64,000 nucleotides of DNA from Endomicrobium sp. (GTDB lineage Bacteria; Elusimicrobiota; Endomicrobiia; Endomicrobiales; Endomicrobiaceae), in NCBI GenBank assembly GCA_031286985.1, contig JAITTL010000020.1:1-64000 (forward strand), written 5' to 3'. The position numbers and the translations under genes were made by a program. This document shows, one piece after another, positions 36,790-46,721 of this stretch (the stretch's first letter is position 1; every line of letters starts with the position of its first letter). The notes beneath the pieces are model-generated. The model ran no database searches and was not told where the DNA came from. It saw only the letters and a program-made list of their open reading frames with translations.

Positions 36790-38631
36790 TCATTGATCAC
36801 CTAACAATTTTTGAAAATGTTTCGACTCCAGTTCTAATTCCTCAACGGCACAAGCAAGTTCTTTATATAAATCTTCTATCTCAACCTTAAGAATTTTATT
36901 AAGTTTTGCTCCCTCAGCTAAAAAAGAAGTGTATCCTTTTAGAGAAGTCGATATAAGTTTCTCTGTATTGCAATTAATCTCTTTTTCTTTATCAGATATA
37001 TTCTTTTCAATAGCTTTAATCTTTTCTTCTAATGGTTTTAAAATTTTTGATTTATTCTGTACTATCTCGGCTCGCATCCTTTTTATTTCATCCTTACCGT
37101 TTACAACACTCTTTTTTTGAGATGGATCCGCTTTTAATTTTAAATCCTCATCTCCCCATCCTCTCTTATCAAGAAAATCTTGATAACCACTATCAAAAAC
37201 TGATACGTGATCCCTATCAAAGATTATAAGTTTAGTTGCCACACTATGCAAAATCTCTTCATTATGTGTAACCATTACAACAGACCCTTGAAATTTGTCA
37301 ATTGCTTCTATTAAACCTTCACAAGATTCCATATCAAGATGGTTTGTTGGCTCATCAAGCAGCAAAAGATGGCATGGACTTGACAAAATTTTACCAAGTA
37401 AAACTCTGCTTTTTTCACCACCACTCAAAACTTCTATTTTTTTTAGCGCATCATTTCCACTAAACATAACGGAACCAGCAATATTTCTTGCTCTTTGAGG
37501 TAAACAGTTGTTATTCGTACTAAGGATTTCTTCGTAAACAGTTTTCTGCGGATCTAAATTCACACTATCAGATTGCGCAAAATACGCTATTTTTAAATCA
37601 GGATGTTTTTTTATACTACCATCGTACGGCTCTAATCTTTCGTATAACAGCTTTAAAAGCGTTGATTTCCCTTTACCATTTTTACCTATAACGCAGATTC
37701 TATCTTTTTTTAAAACATCAAAATCCAATTTATTTATCAGAATGTTTTCTTTTGTATAGCCAAAAACCAAATTATGAACTCCTAACATCTTTGCTGCATG
37801 AAAATCCAACCCCGAAAAATAAAAATCTAAATCCTCTATTTTTGCCAACTCCTCAAGACTTCCATGTTTTTCTAAAGATTTAATACGCGATTGTACCTGA
37901 CTGGCAAGGGTAGCTTTCGCCCTAAACCGCCTTATAAAAAGCTCAGTCTGTTTTCTTTTTTTCTCAACATTTAACCTTGTTTTCTCATATATTTCTTCTT
38001 CTTTTTCTATTTGTTCATAAAGCTTTTGTGTACCTCCTTCAATTTTTCTAGCTTTAGTTCTATGTATTCCCACACAATGTGTTATAACAGAATCCATGAA
38101 ATTTCTATCGTGCGTTATCAACATGAGTTCGCTTTTCCACGAGCGTAAAAAACTAATAAGCCACCTTGTAGCCACAATATCAAGATAATTATTAGGTTCA
38201 TCAAGCATAAGCATATTTGCATTTGACAACAAAACTTTTGCAAGATTTATACGTATTTTATATCCTCCAGAAAAACTTAAAGGATTTTTCAACATATCAC
38301 TTGATGAAAACCCTAACCCAGAAAGAATCTTTTCGGCTTTCCATTTTTCATTTTCTTCATTTTCAGCTAAAGAAAGACAAGCCTCCTTAACAACAGTGTT
38401 TTGCGTAAAATTTATATGCTGTTCTAGATAGCCAATTTTGTAATTTTTGGGTATACTTACACTACCAGAGTCGTACTCGAGTTTTCCTAAAATTATTTTA
38501 AGTAAAGTTGTTTTTCCGTGTCCATTCCTTCCTACAAGTCCAAGCTTTTCCTTTGCATTCACATTCAAATTGAGATCGGCAAACAATATTCTGCTACCAA
38601 ATAATTTATTAAGATTAGTAATTTTAACCAT
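36790..38631 (-). CDS. ABC-F family ATPase
   Basis: A 613-residue soluble protein with two ATPase domains and no membrane helices. The first has [17 protein letters not shown] and [12 protein letters not shown]; the second has [17 protein letters not shown] and [13 protein letters not shown] charged linker (about 235-265) lies between, and the C-terminus (about 520-613) is a coiled coil. ABC-F proteins act on the ribosome in translation quality control or antibiotic protection. The Uup/YheS-like layout suggests a housekeeping role. The start lies just after the MATE gene stop, behind GGTGAT. Confidence 0.9.
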   Translation of the reverse strand: MVKITNLNKLFGSRILFADLNLNVNAKEKLGLVGRNGHGKTTLLKIILGKLEYDSGSVSIPKNYKIGYLEQHINFTQNTVVKEACLSLAENEENEKWKAEKILSGLGFSSSDMLKNPLSFSGGYKIRINLAKVLLSNANMLMLDEPNNYLDIVATRWLISFLRSWKSELMLITHDRNFMDSVITHCVGIHRTKARKIEGGTQKLYEQIEKEEEIYEKTRLNVEKKRKQTELFIRRFRAKATLASQVQSRIKSLEKHGSLEELAKIEDLDFYFSGLDFHAAKMLGVHNLVFGYTKENILINKLDFDVLKKDRICVIGKNGKGKSTLLKLLYERLEPYDGSIKKHPDLKIAYFAQSDSVNLDPQKTVYEEILSTNNNCLPQRARNIAGSVMFSGNDALKKIEVLSGGEKSRVLLGKILSSPCHLLLLDEPTNHLDMESCEGLIEAIDKFQGSVVMVTHNEEILHSVATKLIIFDRDHVSVFDSGYQDFLDKRGWGDEDLKLKADPSQKKSVVNGKDEIKRMRAEIVQNKSKILKPLEEKIKAIEKNISDKEKEINCNTEKLISTSLKGYTSFLAEGAKLNKILKVEIEDLYKELACAVEELELESKHFQKLLGDQ

Positions 38632-38637
38632 AGTTCA

Positions 38638-40041
38638 TCACCCATCAACAATATTCATTTCTATAACGCGCATATTTTTCCATTTATTAGATCTATATCT
38701 GAAATAACAACTACACGCCAGAAAAACAGTGCTAAAATTACACGCGGTCCAAACTATGTATATGTTGCTCAACTTAAAAACTATAACCGTAAGATAGGCA
38801 GGTGCAATTGTTAAAAATATCATCGAAAACATAAGTTTTTTCATAACAAAGGCCGTATCACCAGCCCCTCTGATAGCAGATGAAAATACCACATACATTG
38901 GATCAATCATAAAAAAAAGTGTCGCAATTTTTAAAAGATTCATAAATATGTGTCTTACTTCATTTGTCATAGCTACTTGCGCACTTCCCAAAAATACAGA
39001 AGCGAATAAATTTGGGAATAAATTCAGAACAAGCACTGTAACAATCATATACGTATACACTACATGAATAGAACTCTTCACACTTATTTGTGCTATTGAC
39101 GCCTTATTTTTACCCAAATAAATACCAACCATTATTGATGTGGCCATACAAAAACCCAAACAAGGCGTATAAATTAAATTATACATAGTACACAATATAT
39201 TGCCCGCTATAAGCTCTGAAACTCCAATTCTTGCAATAATAAGCATAAATATCCCGAATTGAGCTATCTCAAAAAAATATACTAACCCATTTGGAAACCC
39301 GTACCGTAATAACTTTTTCATAAAAACAAAATTGGGTTTAAAGCACCTCGTATTATAGATATTATTATTTTTCCTACTTATTATTAAAAAAACATAACCT
39401 AGGCACATGACAAAAAAAGATATGCCGGTTGCCAAAGCTGCGCCCGTGATACCTTTCTCAGGGAAACCCCAATTGCCAAAAATTAAACAATAATCTAAAA
39501 CAATATTTGTAATAGCTCCCAAAACATCGATAAATAGAACTACTTTACTATTGCCCCTCCCAGAATAAAAAGCAAATAGTGCAGAATAAGCAATAGCTGG
39601 GAAAGCTCCGTAACATAGCATTTTGAAATATTTTATTTCTTCAACTACAATAACACCGGAGTGCCCAATATTAATAAATATTTGTTCAGTAAAAAAAGAA
39701 ACCACTAATATTATCAAAGCAGCTATACCAGCTAAATATACACTTTGCCAAACCGCAGGACCTATTGAACGATATTCTTTTTTACCATAATATTGCGCAA
39801 CAAAAATATCGACGTAAGCAACAGTACAACTAAAGAGACATTGTATAGACAGAAACAATGCGCCTGCAGGAATGCAAGCAGCATAAGCTCCTTGAGAATA
39901 CCTAGCAAGAAAAACCCTATCTATAAAAAGTTGAATAGCGAAAGTACACATGGTAAGAAGAAGTGGAAAGGCAATTTTTAAAAATTCTAGATAACCTCCC
40001 TCGGCTTTATATTGTTTTTTAATACAGTTCAAAATGTTCAT
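38638..40041 (-). CDS. MATE family efflux transporter
   Basis: A 467-residue membrane protein with about twelve helices in two similar halves. Features typical of MATE transporters are FPLLLTMCTFAIQLFIDRVFL near the start, then VDIFVAQYYGKKEYRSIG, and FSSAIRGAGDTAFV in the C-terminal half. These exporters use sodium or proton gradients to expel cationic compounds. Its stop nearly touches the ABC-F start, so the two may be cotranscribed. Substrate not inferable. Confidence 0.88.
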   Translation of the reverse strand: MNILNCIKKQYKAEGGYLEFLKIAFPLLLTMCTFAIQLFIDRVFLARYSQGAYAACIPAGALFLSIQCLFSCTVAYVDIFVAQYYGKKEYRSIGPAVWQSVYLAGIAALIILVVSFFTEQIFINIGHSGVIVVEEIKYFKMLCYGAFPAIAYSALFAFYSGRGNSKVVLFIDVLGAITNIVLDYCLIFGNWGFPEKGITGAALATGISFFVMCLGYVFLIISRKNNNIYNTRCFKPNFVFMKKLLRYGFPNGLVYFFEIAQFGIFMLIIARIGVSELIAGNILCTMYNLIYTPCLGFCMATSIMVGIYLGKNKASIAQISVKSSIHVVYTYMIVTVLVLNLFPNLFASVFLGSAQVAMTNEVRHIFMNLLKIATLFFMIDPMYVVFSSAIRGAGDTAFVMKKLMFSMIFLTIAPAYLTVIVFKLSNIYIVWTACNFSTVFLACSCYFRYRSNKWKNMRVIEMNIVDG

Positions 40042-40079
40042 ATAACTTATATCTTCCTTATTATTTTTGCTTTATTTTG

Positions 40080-40118
40080 TTAAAAAATAAACCCACAGCA
40101 AAATATTGCCTGTAGGTT
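40080..40118 (-). terminator. Intrinsic terminator after the tRNA-Phe/Thr genes
   Basis: On the minus strand AACCTACAG pairs with the 3' arm CTGTGGGTT (one G-T pair), with further inner pairing, and TTATTTTTT follows. It lies between tRNA-Thr and the MATE start, so it should end the tRNA transcript. Confidence 0.7.
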
Positions 40119-40281
40119 GATTAGTTATGTGATGTGATTTAACATATAAACAAATACCTATTGAAAATGTTCAAAAAATCACGAATTCGAAGACACCAAG
40201 TCCCATTAACCTACTGTTAGATGATTAAAAAACAGATTTTTAGGTAGCTCTATCTTAAAAACCACAAACATCCGACGAGGC

Positions 40282-40354
40282 AGCCGATGAGAGGAATTGA
40301 ACCCCTGACCCATTGCTTACGAAGCAATTGCTCTACCAACTGAGCTACATCGGC
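40282..40354 (-). tRNA. tRNA-Thr (CGT)
   Basis: The acceptor GCCGATG pairs with CATCGGC. The anticodon loop TTCGTAA gives CGT. The T-arm has one G-T pair. Second gene of the Phe-Thr transcript. Confidence 0.96.
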
Positions 40355-40410
40355 GCTGGTTCAAAATTAAAAATGGCAGGAACCCTCATACTGACACACA
40401 ACGAAAGATA

Positions 40411-40483
40411 CGCTGAGGGACAGAATTGAACTGTCGACACCAGGTTTTTCAGACCTGTGCTCTACCGACTGAGCTACCTCAGC
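40411..40483 (-). tRNA. tRNA-Phe (GAA)
   Basis: The acceptor GCTGAGG pairs with CCTCAGC. The anticodon loop CTGAAAA gives GAA. The discriminator base reads G, while bacterial tRNA-Phe normally has A at that position. Confidence 0.94.
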
Positions 40484-40533
40484 ATCCTATAATAGATCAA
40501 AACCTCCACTGGCTCTCGCAATGACCTGCCACA

Positions 40534-40562
40534 AATTTAACAAAAACTCAACAATATGTCAA
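40534..40562 (-). promoter_or_regulatory. Promoter of the tRNA-Phe/Thr operon
   Basis: On the minus strand a perfect TTGACA (40557-40562), a 17-nt spacer and TAAATT (40534-40539), about 50 nt before tRNA-Phe. Confidence 0.7.
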
Positions 40563-40604
40563 CAATCTATATTGATTAAATACTCGTATGGTCTTTAAGA
40601 TTGT

Positions 40605-40775
40605 GTGGTGTTGAAATATAAAGAAAAAGGTGAGAGAGATTGTGTTGTATGGAATATAGATGTAAAGATAGGATATGGAAAGAGGAACTATGGGACAAGT
40701 ATTACATCAACAGAGGTTATTCGTAAAGCAATGGATACCAAATCGTATATAAAAAATAAGAAAATTGTGTTTTAA
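40605..40775 (+). pseudogene. Coding-like fragment, unknown
   Basis: A 56-codon frame with natural composition (VVLKYKEKGERDCVVWNI, then TEVIRKAMDTKSY). It is preceded at once by a stop, lacks a ribosome site and ends early. It probably is a piece of a lost gene. The rest of 40562-40931 holds nothing recognisable. No family recognised. Confidence 0.25.
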
Positions 40776-40931
40776 TTAAAAAATGGGAAAATAGCCATAA
40801 GAAGAACTTTTTGACAAAAACAGAACAAAGGGAGTTATGTCTCCACCCAGCGAATATGTCAGAGATAGCAGATTTTTCAGTTTGATTGTGTGTTATATCG
40901 TGAAAAATTCAATGCTTTGGGGGGGGGTAAA

Positions 40932-41624
40932 TTGAAAGAGATAAAACTAAGCCATGGTTCCGTCAGAACATACAATTTTGACACTATTAAATTACATGCT
41001 TATGAAACCAAAAATCCACTGACTGAATGAGGAATGCTTTGTAGTGGAACGCATTTCAAGAATATGAGAAAATATTCTACAAATGGAGCTCAAGAATACG
41101 CAAAAAATGGTACAGGTAAAATATTAGTAAACGAATTTTCAGTAGCTTTCGGTAAAGATTTTGACGCAACAATCGCTGAGATAACTGACATTATTGTTGG
41201 TGAAAACATCAATATCGGAGGCATTGATTTTTCTGTAGTTTATCCATCTTGTACTTTAAAATGCAATCGCGAAGCTTTTGACATTGAAATTCCAGAGATA
41301 AATTCCATATGTACGCACATGCTTGGAGCAGATTATCATTCCATGATTACTGGAGAAAATGACATAGATTCGCTTGTACGTGACCTGAAAAATTATGTTG
41401 CAAAAAAATACGATCTTATTTTAACATCGCATCATACTCCAGAAAATTTGAGCGCCGTAGAAATAAAAATAGCATATCTAGAGAAGATAAAAATATTGAT
41501 AAGGGAAAGCATTTCTGCGGAAGAGTTTAAAGACAAGGTCAAAAAGGAATATCCTGTGTACCTTGGAGAAAATTACCTTGACATGACCGCGGCGAGGCTT
41601 TTCAAACAAACGCTTAACCGCTGA
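40932..41624 (+). pseudogene. Broken MBL-fold metallo-hydrolase-like gene
   Basis: A 32-codon segment from TTG 40932 (SHGSVRTYNFDTIKLHAYET) ends at TGA 41028-41030. The same frame then resumes from ATG 41034 for 196 residues. The downstream part holds EAFDIEIPEINSICTHMLG and YDLILTSHHTPENLS, which recall a family of MBL-fold hydrolases. After the stop the text moves straight to a mid-protein region, so the metal-binding HxHxDH part seems deleted. The 196-residue frame could still be translated, but the catalytic core is missing. Family assignment is from memory. The poly-G run at 40918-40925 just upstream is unusual. Confidence 0.5.
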
Positions 41625-41692
41625 TGTTTAAATTAGCGACTACTTTGACACATCCTTTTAACAACTCCAAACTTTGTACCTTTTCAACCAAC

Positions 41693-43192
41693 TCATTTGT
41701 AATTTTCTTCAACGATTGTTGTATCATTGTTTGTGTTATTATTTGCGATATTTATGAGAAACTGATGAATGTGCACCATTGCCAGTGTATCCTGGGCACA
41801 ATATTTTAGTAAGTTTCTTTTTGTTTCTTCTACTTTTTTTTCATCATAGAGTCCCATTGCCATAAAAGCAAAGGCAGCGGACGCATCTCCTCCTTTATCT
41901 ATTTTTAAATTTGCGTAACTCAATTCAGAAATTAGTACGGGCAGCACTTTTTTTATAGATGTTCGACCGTGAAAATTTATGTCGTAATAATTCTTTCTAA
42001 TGATTAATTCTAAATCAACTATTCTTTCAGCTATTTTATCAAGTTTTTCACTTAAATCAGAAAAGAGATCGGCAAGCTTAAGTATGGCAATACTTTCAGC
42101 GTTTGCATAAGTTATAATACTGCCGCTTTCACCAAGATACTTTATGAGTTTTTCAGCAATTTCTCTGCGACAATCTTTGGTTTGATCAGCAATATATTCG
42201 TAATGGTCTAATATATTCCCAAAACTGTCTGCTTTATCCAATGAAAACTGTGTTAAAAGTTGTGTATGAGGCGCAATTTCTGGATATAAAGGCATCACAG
42301 TAGTTACAGATTCAAAATCAAGATAGTAAAATGGTTGCTCTATGTTTGCAAGTGCAATCTTTAAATTATCTGACACATAAGGTGTATTCGTTAAAACACA
42401 ATTTTTGGCAACAGTCTGCATTTGCGTGAATTCAAAATCGTCAGGAATTTTGTCAATTGTGTGGACACCTAAAGCTATCAATTTTTCGGTTGCAAGTTTA
42501 GAAAGTCTTGGTAAATCAAAAATATGATTTTTTATACCTTTTCCTATGCAAATATCAAATGTTGGACAGTTTTTACAGTTTGTTTTTATGCAAGGTTCAG
42601 GCATATTTTTAGATTCAATATCTTTAAAAGCTTTATTGGAAAGAGCTAAAAATTCTTGCATTTTCAATTCAACTTTCTCTGTACAATCAATTTTCGTAAA
42701 AAGCTTAGACGCATCCATCCCCAACCGATAATCATTTGATAAATAAAGAATTGTAGTTTTATGTACATTTATACCTGATTTAGTCAAAACCATTACGCTA
42801 AAAGCGATGTCTCTAATATATTTTGCTTTATACCTACTTCCTGACTTTACTCCAAACAAGTGCCATGAATTATCCTCAAGTTTTAATCTTTGTAATATGT
42901 CAACCCTTGTAGAATAACCGTCACCAGTAAACTGCGCGTCACAAATTGTTTCAATGTCTGAATCTTGGATTAATTTTTTAAAACTTAGGGAATCCATATT
43001 ATTTATTGTCTTTTTAACGTTAACTGCGTCTGGAAAAAGTTGCCACGACATTTTGCGAACATTTTTCCATTCTAGATAAAGAAACTCATTACTAAGTCCG
43101 GTAGGTTTCGGAAGCATGTCCCTCTTTGTCATCCAGCCTAAAGTAGGGCAACTTACGTAGTTAATAAAAACAGTTTTATTTATATGTTGCAT
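41693..43192 (-). CDS. Cas4/RecB-like plus DUF2779 nuclease-like protein
   Basis: A 499-residue protein. The N-terminal half resembles a Cas4/RecB-type PD-(D/E)XK domain: FINYVSCPTLGW, then RVDIL, and a Cys cluster CIKTNCKNCPTFDIC (about 200-215) that with C15 could bind an Fe-S cluster. The C-terminal half (about 280-490) matches DUF2779, with YYLDFESV, then QFS, SIITYANAESIA and AQDTLAMVH, suggesting a DEDD-type exonuclease fold. In the first domain the expected E-x-K reads GVKSG, so the catalytic Glu appears replaced by Gly. No cas genes, repeats or partner nuclease are near. Function unproven; possible DNA repair or defence. Confidence 0.7.
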   Translation of the reverse strand: MQHINKTVFINYVSCPTLGWMTKRDMLPKPTGLSNEFLYLEWKNVRKMSWQLFPDAVNVKKTINNMDSLSFKKLIQDSDIETICDAQFTGDGYSTRVDILQRLKLEDNSWHLFGVKSGSRYKAKYIRDIAFSVMVLTKSGINVHKTTILYLSNDYRLGMDASKLFTKIDCTEKVELKMQEFLALSNKAFKDIESKNMPEPCIKTNCKNCPTFDICIGKGIKNHIFDLPRLSKLATEKLIALGVHTIDKIPDDFEFTQMQTVAKNCVLTNTPYVSDNLKIALANIEQPFYYLDFESVTTVMPLYPEIAPHTQLLTQFSLDKADSFGNILDHYEYIADQTKDCRREIAEKLIKYLGESGSIITYANAESIAILKLADLFSDLSEKLDKIAERIVDLELIIRKNYYDINFHGRTSIKKVLPVLISELSYANLKIDKGGDASAAFAFMAMGLYDEKKVEETKRNLLKYCAQDTLAMVHIHQFLINIANNNTNNDTTIVEENYK

Positions 43193-43278
43193 AATTAGCA
43201 GCGATGAACGTTACTTGAGATATAATCATTACACTTGAGTTGGCAAATGTGTTCTTGGATTTAATTTAGTGTATACCA

Positions 43279-44139
43279 TCATCGTTTTTTTACGTCTTTT
43301 AACTTTTCCAATACTGAATAAGGTACTTTGATTTTACCCATAACAGGATATTCTTCATTGAAAGGACCGTGGCAATCTGAACCACCAGTTACAACAAGAT
43401 TAAACTCTTTTGCTAAATCTAAGAATTTTTTAACACTACATTCAGAATGTTTTATATGCCAAGCCTCTATACCAGCAAGACCGTCCTGTACAAATGTCTT
43501 AAATACATTTTTATCGCTATAATGAGCATAGTACGGATGAGCCATGATCGGAGCACCACCTATACTCAAAATAAGCTCTATAGCCTCTCTGACTGAAATA
43601 GAATATTTTGGAACATACGCAGGACATCCATTAGATAAATATTTACGAAATGCTTCTTGAATGCTTCCAACAAACTTCTCCTTGACCAAAGCCCTAGCAA
43701 AATGCAATCTTCCAAGAGCTTTATTTTCAACACTGTACAAAAAATCTATATTTTTCAGTTCTATTTTATTTTTTTTTAGTGTTTCAAGTATTTCTATAGC
43801 CCTATTTTGTCTTGCTTTTTTTAAAATATCTAAAGCTTTTTGCAATTTTTTAGATTTATAATCTAAAAAATAACCCAAAATATGCACTTCACTTTTTTGG
43901 GAATCCAATGTTACTTCTGCTGATAGTTCAATTCCTGGGACAATCTCGACCCCTGTTCCTAACGCAGCTTCTATAGCTTCATCAATACCATCTACAGAAT
44001 CATGATCTGTTATACCTATAGCAAAAAGCTTTATCTTCGAAGCATACTCAACAACTTCTTTTGGAGAAAATACCCCATCAGAATAATTTGTATGTATATG
44101 TAAATCTATATACGAATTACTATGCTTATCACTATCCAT
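43279..44139 (-). CDS. PHP-domain phosphoesterase
   Basis: A 286-residue PHP protein with all metal-binding motifs: DLHIHTNYSDG at the N-terminus, GITDHDSVDG, PGIELSAE, the His in EVHILGYF, PIMAHPYYAH and GSDCHGP. Small stand-alone PHP proteins of this kind (YciV/RNase AM-like) cleave nucleoside bisphosphates or trim RNA 5' ends. That activity is the best guess. The neighbours (DUF2779 protein, glutamate synthase) do not help define it. Confidence 0.85.
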   Translation of the reverse strand: MDSDKHSNSYIDLHIHTNYSDGVFSPKEVVEYASKIKLFAIGITDHDSVDGIDEAIEAALGTGVEIVPGIELSAEVTLDSQKSEVHILGYFLDYKSKKLQKALDILKKARQNRAIEILETLKKNKIELKNIDFLYSVENKALGRLHFARALVKEKFVGSIQEAFRKYLSNGCPAYVPKYSISVREAIELILSIGGAPIMAHPYYAHYSDKNVFKTFVQDGLAGIEAWHIKHSECSVKKFLDLAKEFNLVVTGGSDCHGPFNEEYPVMGKIKVPYSVLEKLKDVKKR

Positions 44140-44212
44140 AAAAACAGCTCCTGGAGTTAATTTCTACAATGCTCCACTTACCTGAAAACACGGCCAATCT
44201 ACAATCAAGCTG

Positions 44213-44233
44213 AAAAACTAGGCCTAGGTTTTT
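44213..44233. terminator. Possible bidirectional hairpin terminator
   Basis: A near-palindrome, AAAAACTAGGCCTAGGTTTTT, can form a short bulged stem with T-runs in both directions. It is about 130 nt downstream of the glutamate synthase genes. Weak because the loop is very small. Confidence 0.3.
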
Positions 44234-44364
44234 GTAGAAGTTGAAAATTGTCATTTATGTATGCAAATTTCTACATTTTGAATAACGGACTCCTTCTCAA
44301 GCTTATTTAAACACAACAACACCAAACATTATCCTCTCCACAACTGTAACATAATCCATGGGAA

Positions 44365-45105
44365 TTAGTTAGCACAATACATATTAGAATATGGATTTTT
44401 ACTAACTGATACATATTTTGAAAATGATTCTATTTTTAAATGGTTCAAATTCTTCTTAAAAATCTTCGAATAAAAATCAATATGTTTTTTTAGAAAAAAT
44501 ACGTCTTCGTCCGCAAGAACAACTTTAACAGCCTCTTTGCCAAACAAATATTCATCATCAGAATCGCTATTTAAATAAATAGATCCTCCATGCATACCTG
44601 TTCCGCAAAATTTACCAACTATCGGTTCTCCTTTTTTAATATTTAAACCAAGTAAAATGATTGCTCCACCTGCCATATATTCACCAAGAAATTCACCAGC
44701 TTTTCCACCCACCACAATTACAGGTTTCATTTTTTTATATTCCTTCATATGAATGCCAACCCTGTATCCAACATTCCCTTCAACATAAATTTCACCACCT
44801 CTCATGGCATATCCCAAAGTATCTCCGCAATTACCATGGACTATTATGTTACCGTAATTCATTGTATTACCTACAGCATCCTGAGCGTTTCCAAATATTT
44901 CAAGCTCAGCTCCATCCATACATGCAGCCATATCATTTCCAGGTATACCGTAAATTTTTAATTTAACTTTTTCAGGTAGCCCTCTTCCTATGTATCTCTG
45001 CCCAAAAACATTTTTTAATGAAATGGATTTATCTGCTTCAATAGCTTTATCAATCAAGCTGTTTAACTGGCGATAACAAATATTTAAAGCGTCTATAGTT
45101 TTCAT
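44365..45105 (-). CDS. gltB3: Glutamate synthase GXGXG-domain subunit
   Basis: A 246-residue protein made of the glutamate synthase alpha-subunit C-terminal domain, a right-handed beta-helix with repeated Gly motifs: GNAQDAVGNTMNYG, GDTLGYAMRGGEIYV, GYRVGIHM and GEFLGEYMAGG. In the fused bacterial enzyme this is the last domain of GltB; here it is a separate chain, as in archaeal-type enzymes. It should pack against the FMN subunit encoded upstream. Confidence 0.9.
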   Translation of the reverse strand: MKTIDALNICYRQLNSLIDKAIEADKSISLKNVFGQRYIGRGLPEKVKLKIYGIPGNDMAACMDGAELEIFGNAQDAVGNTMNYGNIIVHGNCGDTLGYAMRGGEIYVEGNVGYRVGIHMKEYKKMKPVIVVGGKAGEFLGEYMAGGAIILLGLNIKKGEPIVGKFCGTGMHGGSIYLNSDSDDEYLFGKEAVKVVLADEDVFFLKKHIDFYSKIFKKNLNHLKIESFSKYVSVSKNPYSNMYCAN

Positions 45106-45213
45106 AACTAACCTCTTTTTAAAAACACAACTCTCAAAACATTTAGAATCAAGAAAATTCCGTTCAAAGATACTTCACAACAATTTCCACATTCTACTTC
45201 TTTACTAGTGTTT

Positions 45214-46719
45214 TTATTCGCCTGCATATTGAATGCCAAGAATACTCAGCTCTTTCTCGTTTAAACCAATTCCTCTAAGCATAAGCCTGTTGCCTCGCAG
45301 GCTCTCAATAGCATTAATACCCATACCGCCAAGCATTTCCTGAATTTCATGATTCCATGCAGAAACTAAATTTACAAGCCTTTTATACATGGTATCTGGA
45401 TCCAGTCTTTTTACAAGATCAGAATCTTGAGTTGCTATTCCCCAATTGCATTTTCCGACTGAACAGGAATGGCACATGTGGCAACCTAAAGCTATAAGAG
45501 CTGCTGAACCTATACAAACAGCATCGGCACCTAATGCTATAGCTTTAACCGCATCTGCACTATTTCTAATGGTTCCTGAAACCAGAAGAGAAACTTGATT
45601 CCTTATCCCTTCTTCTCTCAATCTTTGATCTATTACAGCTAACGCAAGCTCTATTGGTATACCCACATTATCTCTTATCCTTGTAGGAGCTGCACCTGTA
45701 CCTCCACGAAAACCATCCACTACAATAGCATCAGCTCCAGCTCTTACAATCCCCGAAGCAATAGCAGCTGCATTATGAACTGCAGCAATTTTTACAAAAA
45801 CAGGTTTTTTATAATTTGTAATTTCCTTCAATGAAAATATGAGTTGTCTTAAATCCTCTATGGAGTAAATATCGTGATGAGGAGCAGGAGAAATAGCATC
45901 AGACCCTATTGGGATCATTCTTGTAGCAGATACGTCTTCACCGACTTTTCTTCCAGGTAAATGCCCACCTATACCGGGTTTAGCTCCTTGCCCTATTTTG
46001 ATTTCGATTGCAACACCAGCTTTTAAATATTCTTTATGAACGCCAAACCTTCCAGAAGCTACCTGAACAACAGTATTATTTCCGTATTTATAAAAATCCT
46101 TATTCAACCCACCTTCTCCTGTGTTATAACAAATTCCAAGTTCTTCAGCGGCTCTTGCAAGTGATTCATGAGCATTTTTTGAAATCGCTCCATAACTCAT
46201 TGCAGAAAACATTATTGGTACTTTCAATTCAACCTGCGGAGGGATCTTTGTTATGAGTTCTCCCTTAGCGTTGAATTCAAGTTTTTCAGGTTTTCTACCT
46301 ATCACAACTTTTGTTTCCATAGGCTCACGTAGAGGATCTATGGACGGATTTGTAACTTGGCTTGCATTAAGAAGCATTTTATCCCAATAAATAGGGAACG
46401 GCCTGGGGGTTCCCATACTTGAAAGTAAAACCCCACCTGTTTGGGATTGCTTATAGATTTCTTTTATCGCACTATCTGTCCAATTTGCATTTCCTCTAAA
46501 TTCAAGAGGATATTTCTTTACTACCAAAGCCTTCACAGGGCACATAACCACACATCTATGACAATTAACACACCTTATATCATCTGTGTATAAAACATTT
46601 CGCTCTGCATTGTATAAATGTACCTTATTGGAACACTGCTGCACACATACACGACACTTTATACATTTTTTATCATTTCTTATCACTTCAAATGTGGGAC
46701 TGTTAAAATCTAAATTCAT
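45214..46719 (-). CDS. gltB2: Glutamate synthase FMN subunit with ferredoxin domain
   Basis: A 501-residue protein. Residues about 15-75 carry two 4Fe-4S motifs (CIKCRVCVQQC and CVNCHRCVVMC). The rest is the FMN-binding glutamate synthase barrel: PIMFSAMSYGAISKNAHESLA, GEGGLNKD, KIGQGAKPGIGGHLPG and VDGFRGGTGAAPT, plus a cluster site CHMCHSCSVGKC. It reduces 2-oxoglutarate plus ammonia to glutamate, probably with ferredoxin or a partner beta subunit as electron donor. The gene lies 2 nt after the amidotransferase gene. Confidence 0.94.
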   Translation of the reverse strand: MNLDFNSPTFEVIRNDKKCIKCRVCVQQCSNKVHLYNAERNVLYTDDIRCVNCHRCVVMCPVKALVVKKYPLEFRGNANWTDSAIKEIYKQSQTGGVLLSSMGTPRPFPIYWDKMLLNASQVTNPSIDPLREPMETKVVIGRKPEKLEFNAKGELITKIPPQVELKVPIMFSAMSYGAISKNAHESLARAAEELGICYNTGEGGLNKDFYKYGNNTVVQVASGRFGVHKEYLKAGVAIEIKIGQGAKPGIGGHLPGRKVGEDVSATRMIPIGSDAISPAPHHDIYSIEDLRQLIFSLKEITNYKKPVFVKIAAVHNAAAIASGIVRAGADAIVVDGFRGGTGAAPTRIRDNVGIPIELALAVIDQRLREEGIRNQVSLLVSGTIRNSADAVKAIALGADAVCIGSAALIALGCHMCHSCSVGKCNWGIATQDSDLVKRLDPDTMYKRLVNLVSAWNHEIQEMLGGMGINAIESLRGNRLMLRGIGLNEKELSILGIQYAGE

Positions 46720-46721
46720 CC

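Noticed and set aside
44661-44966. Plus-strand His/Gln-rich frame of 101 codons
   Set aside because: Antisense shadow of the GXGXG-domain glutamate synthase gene.
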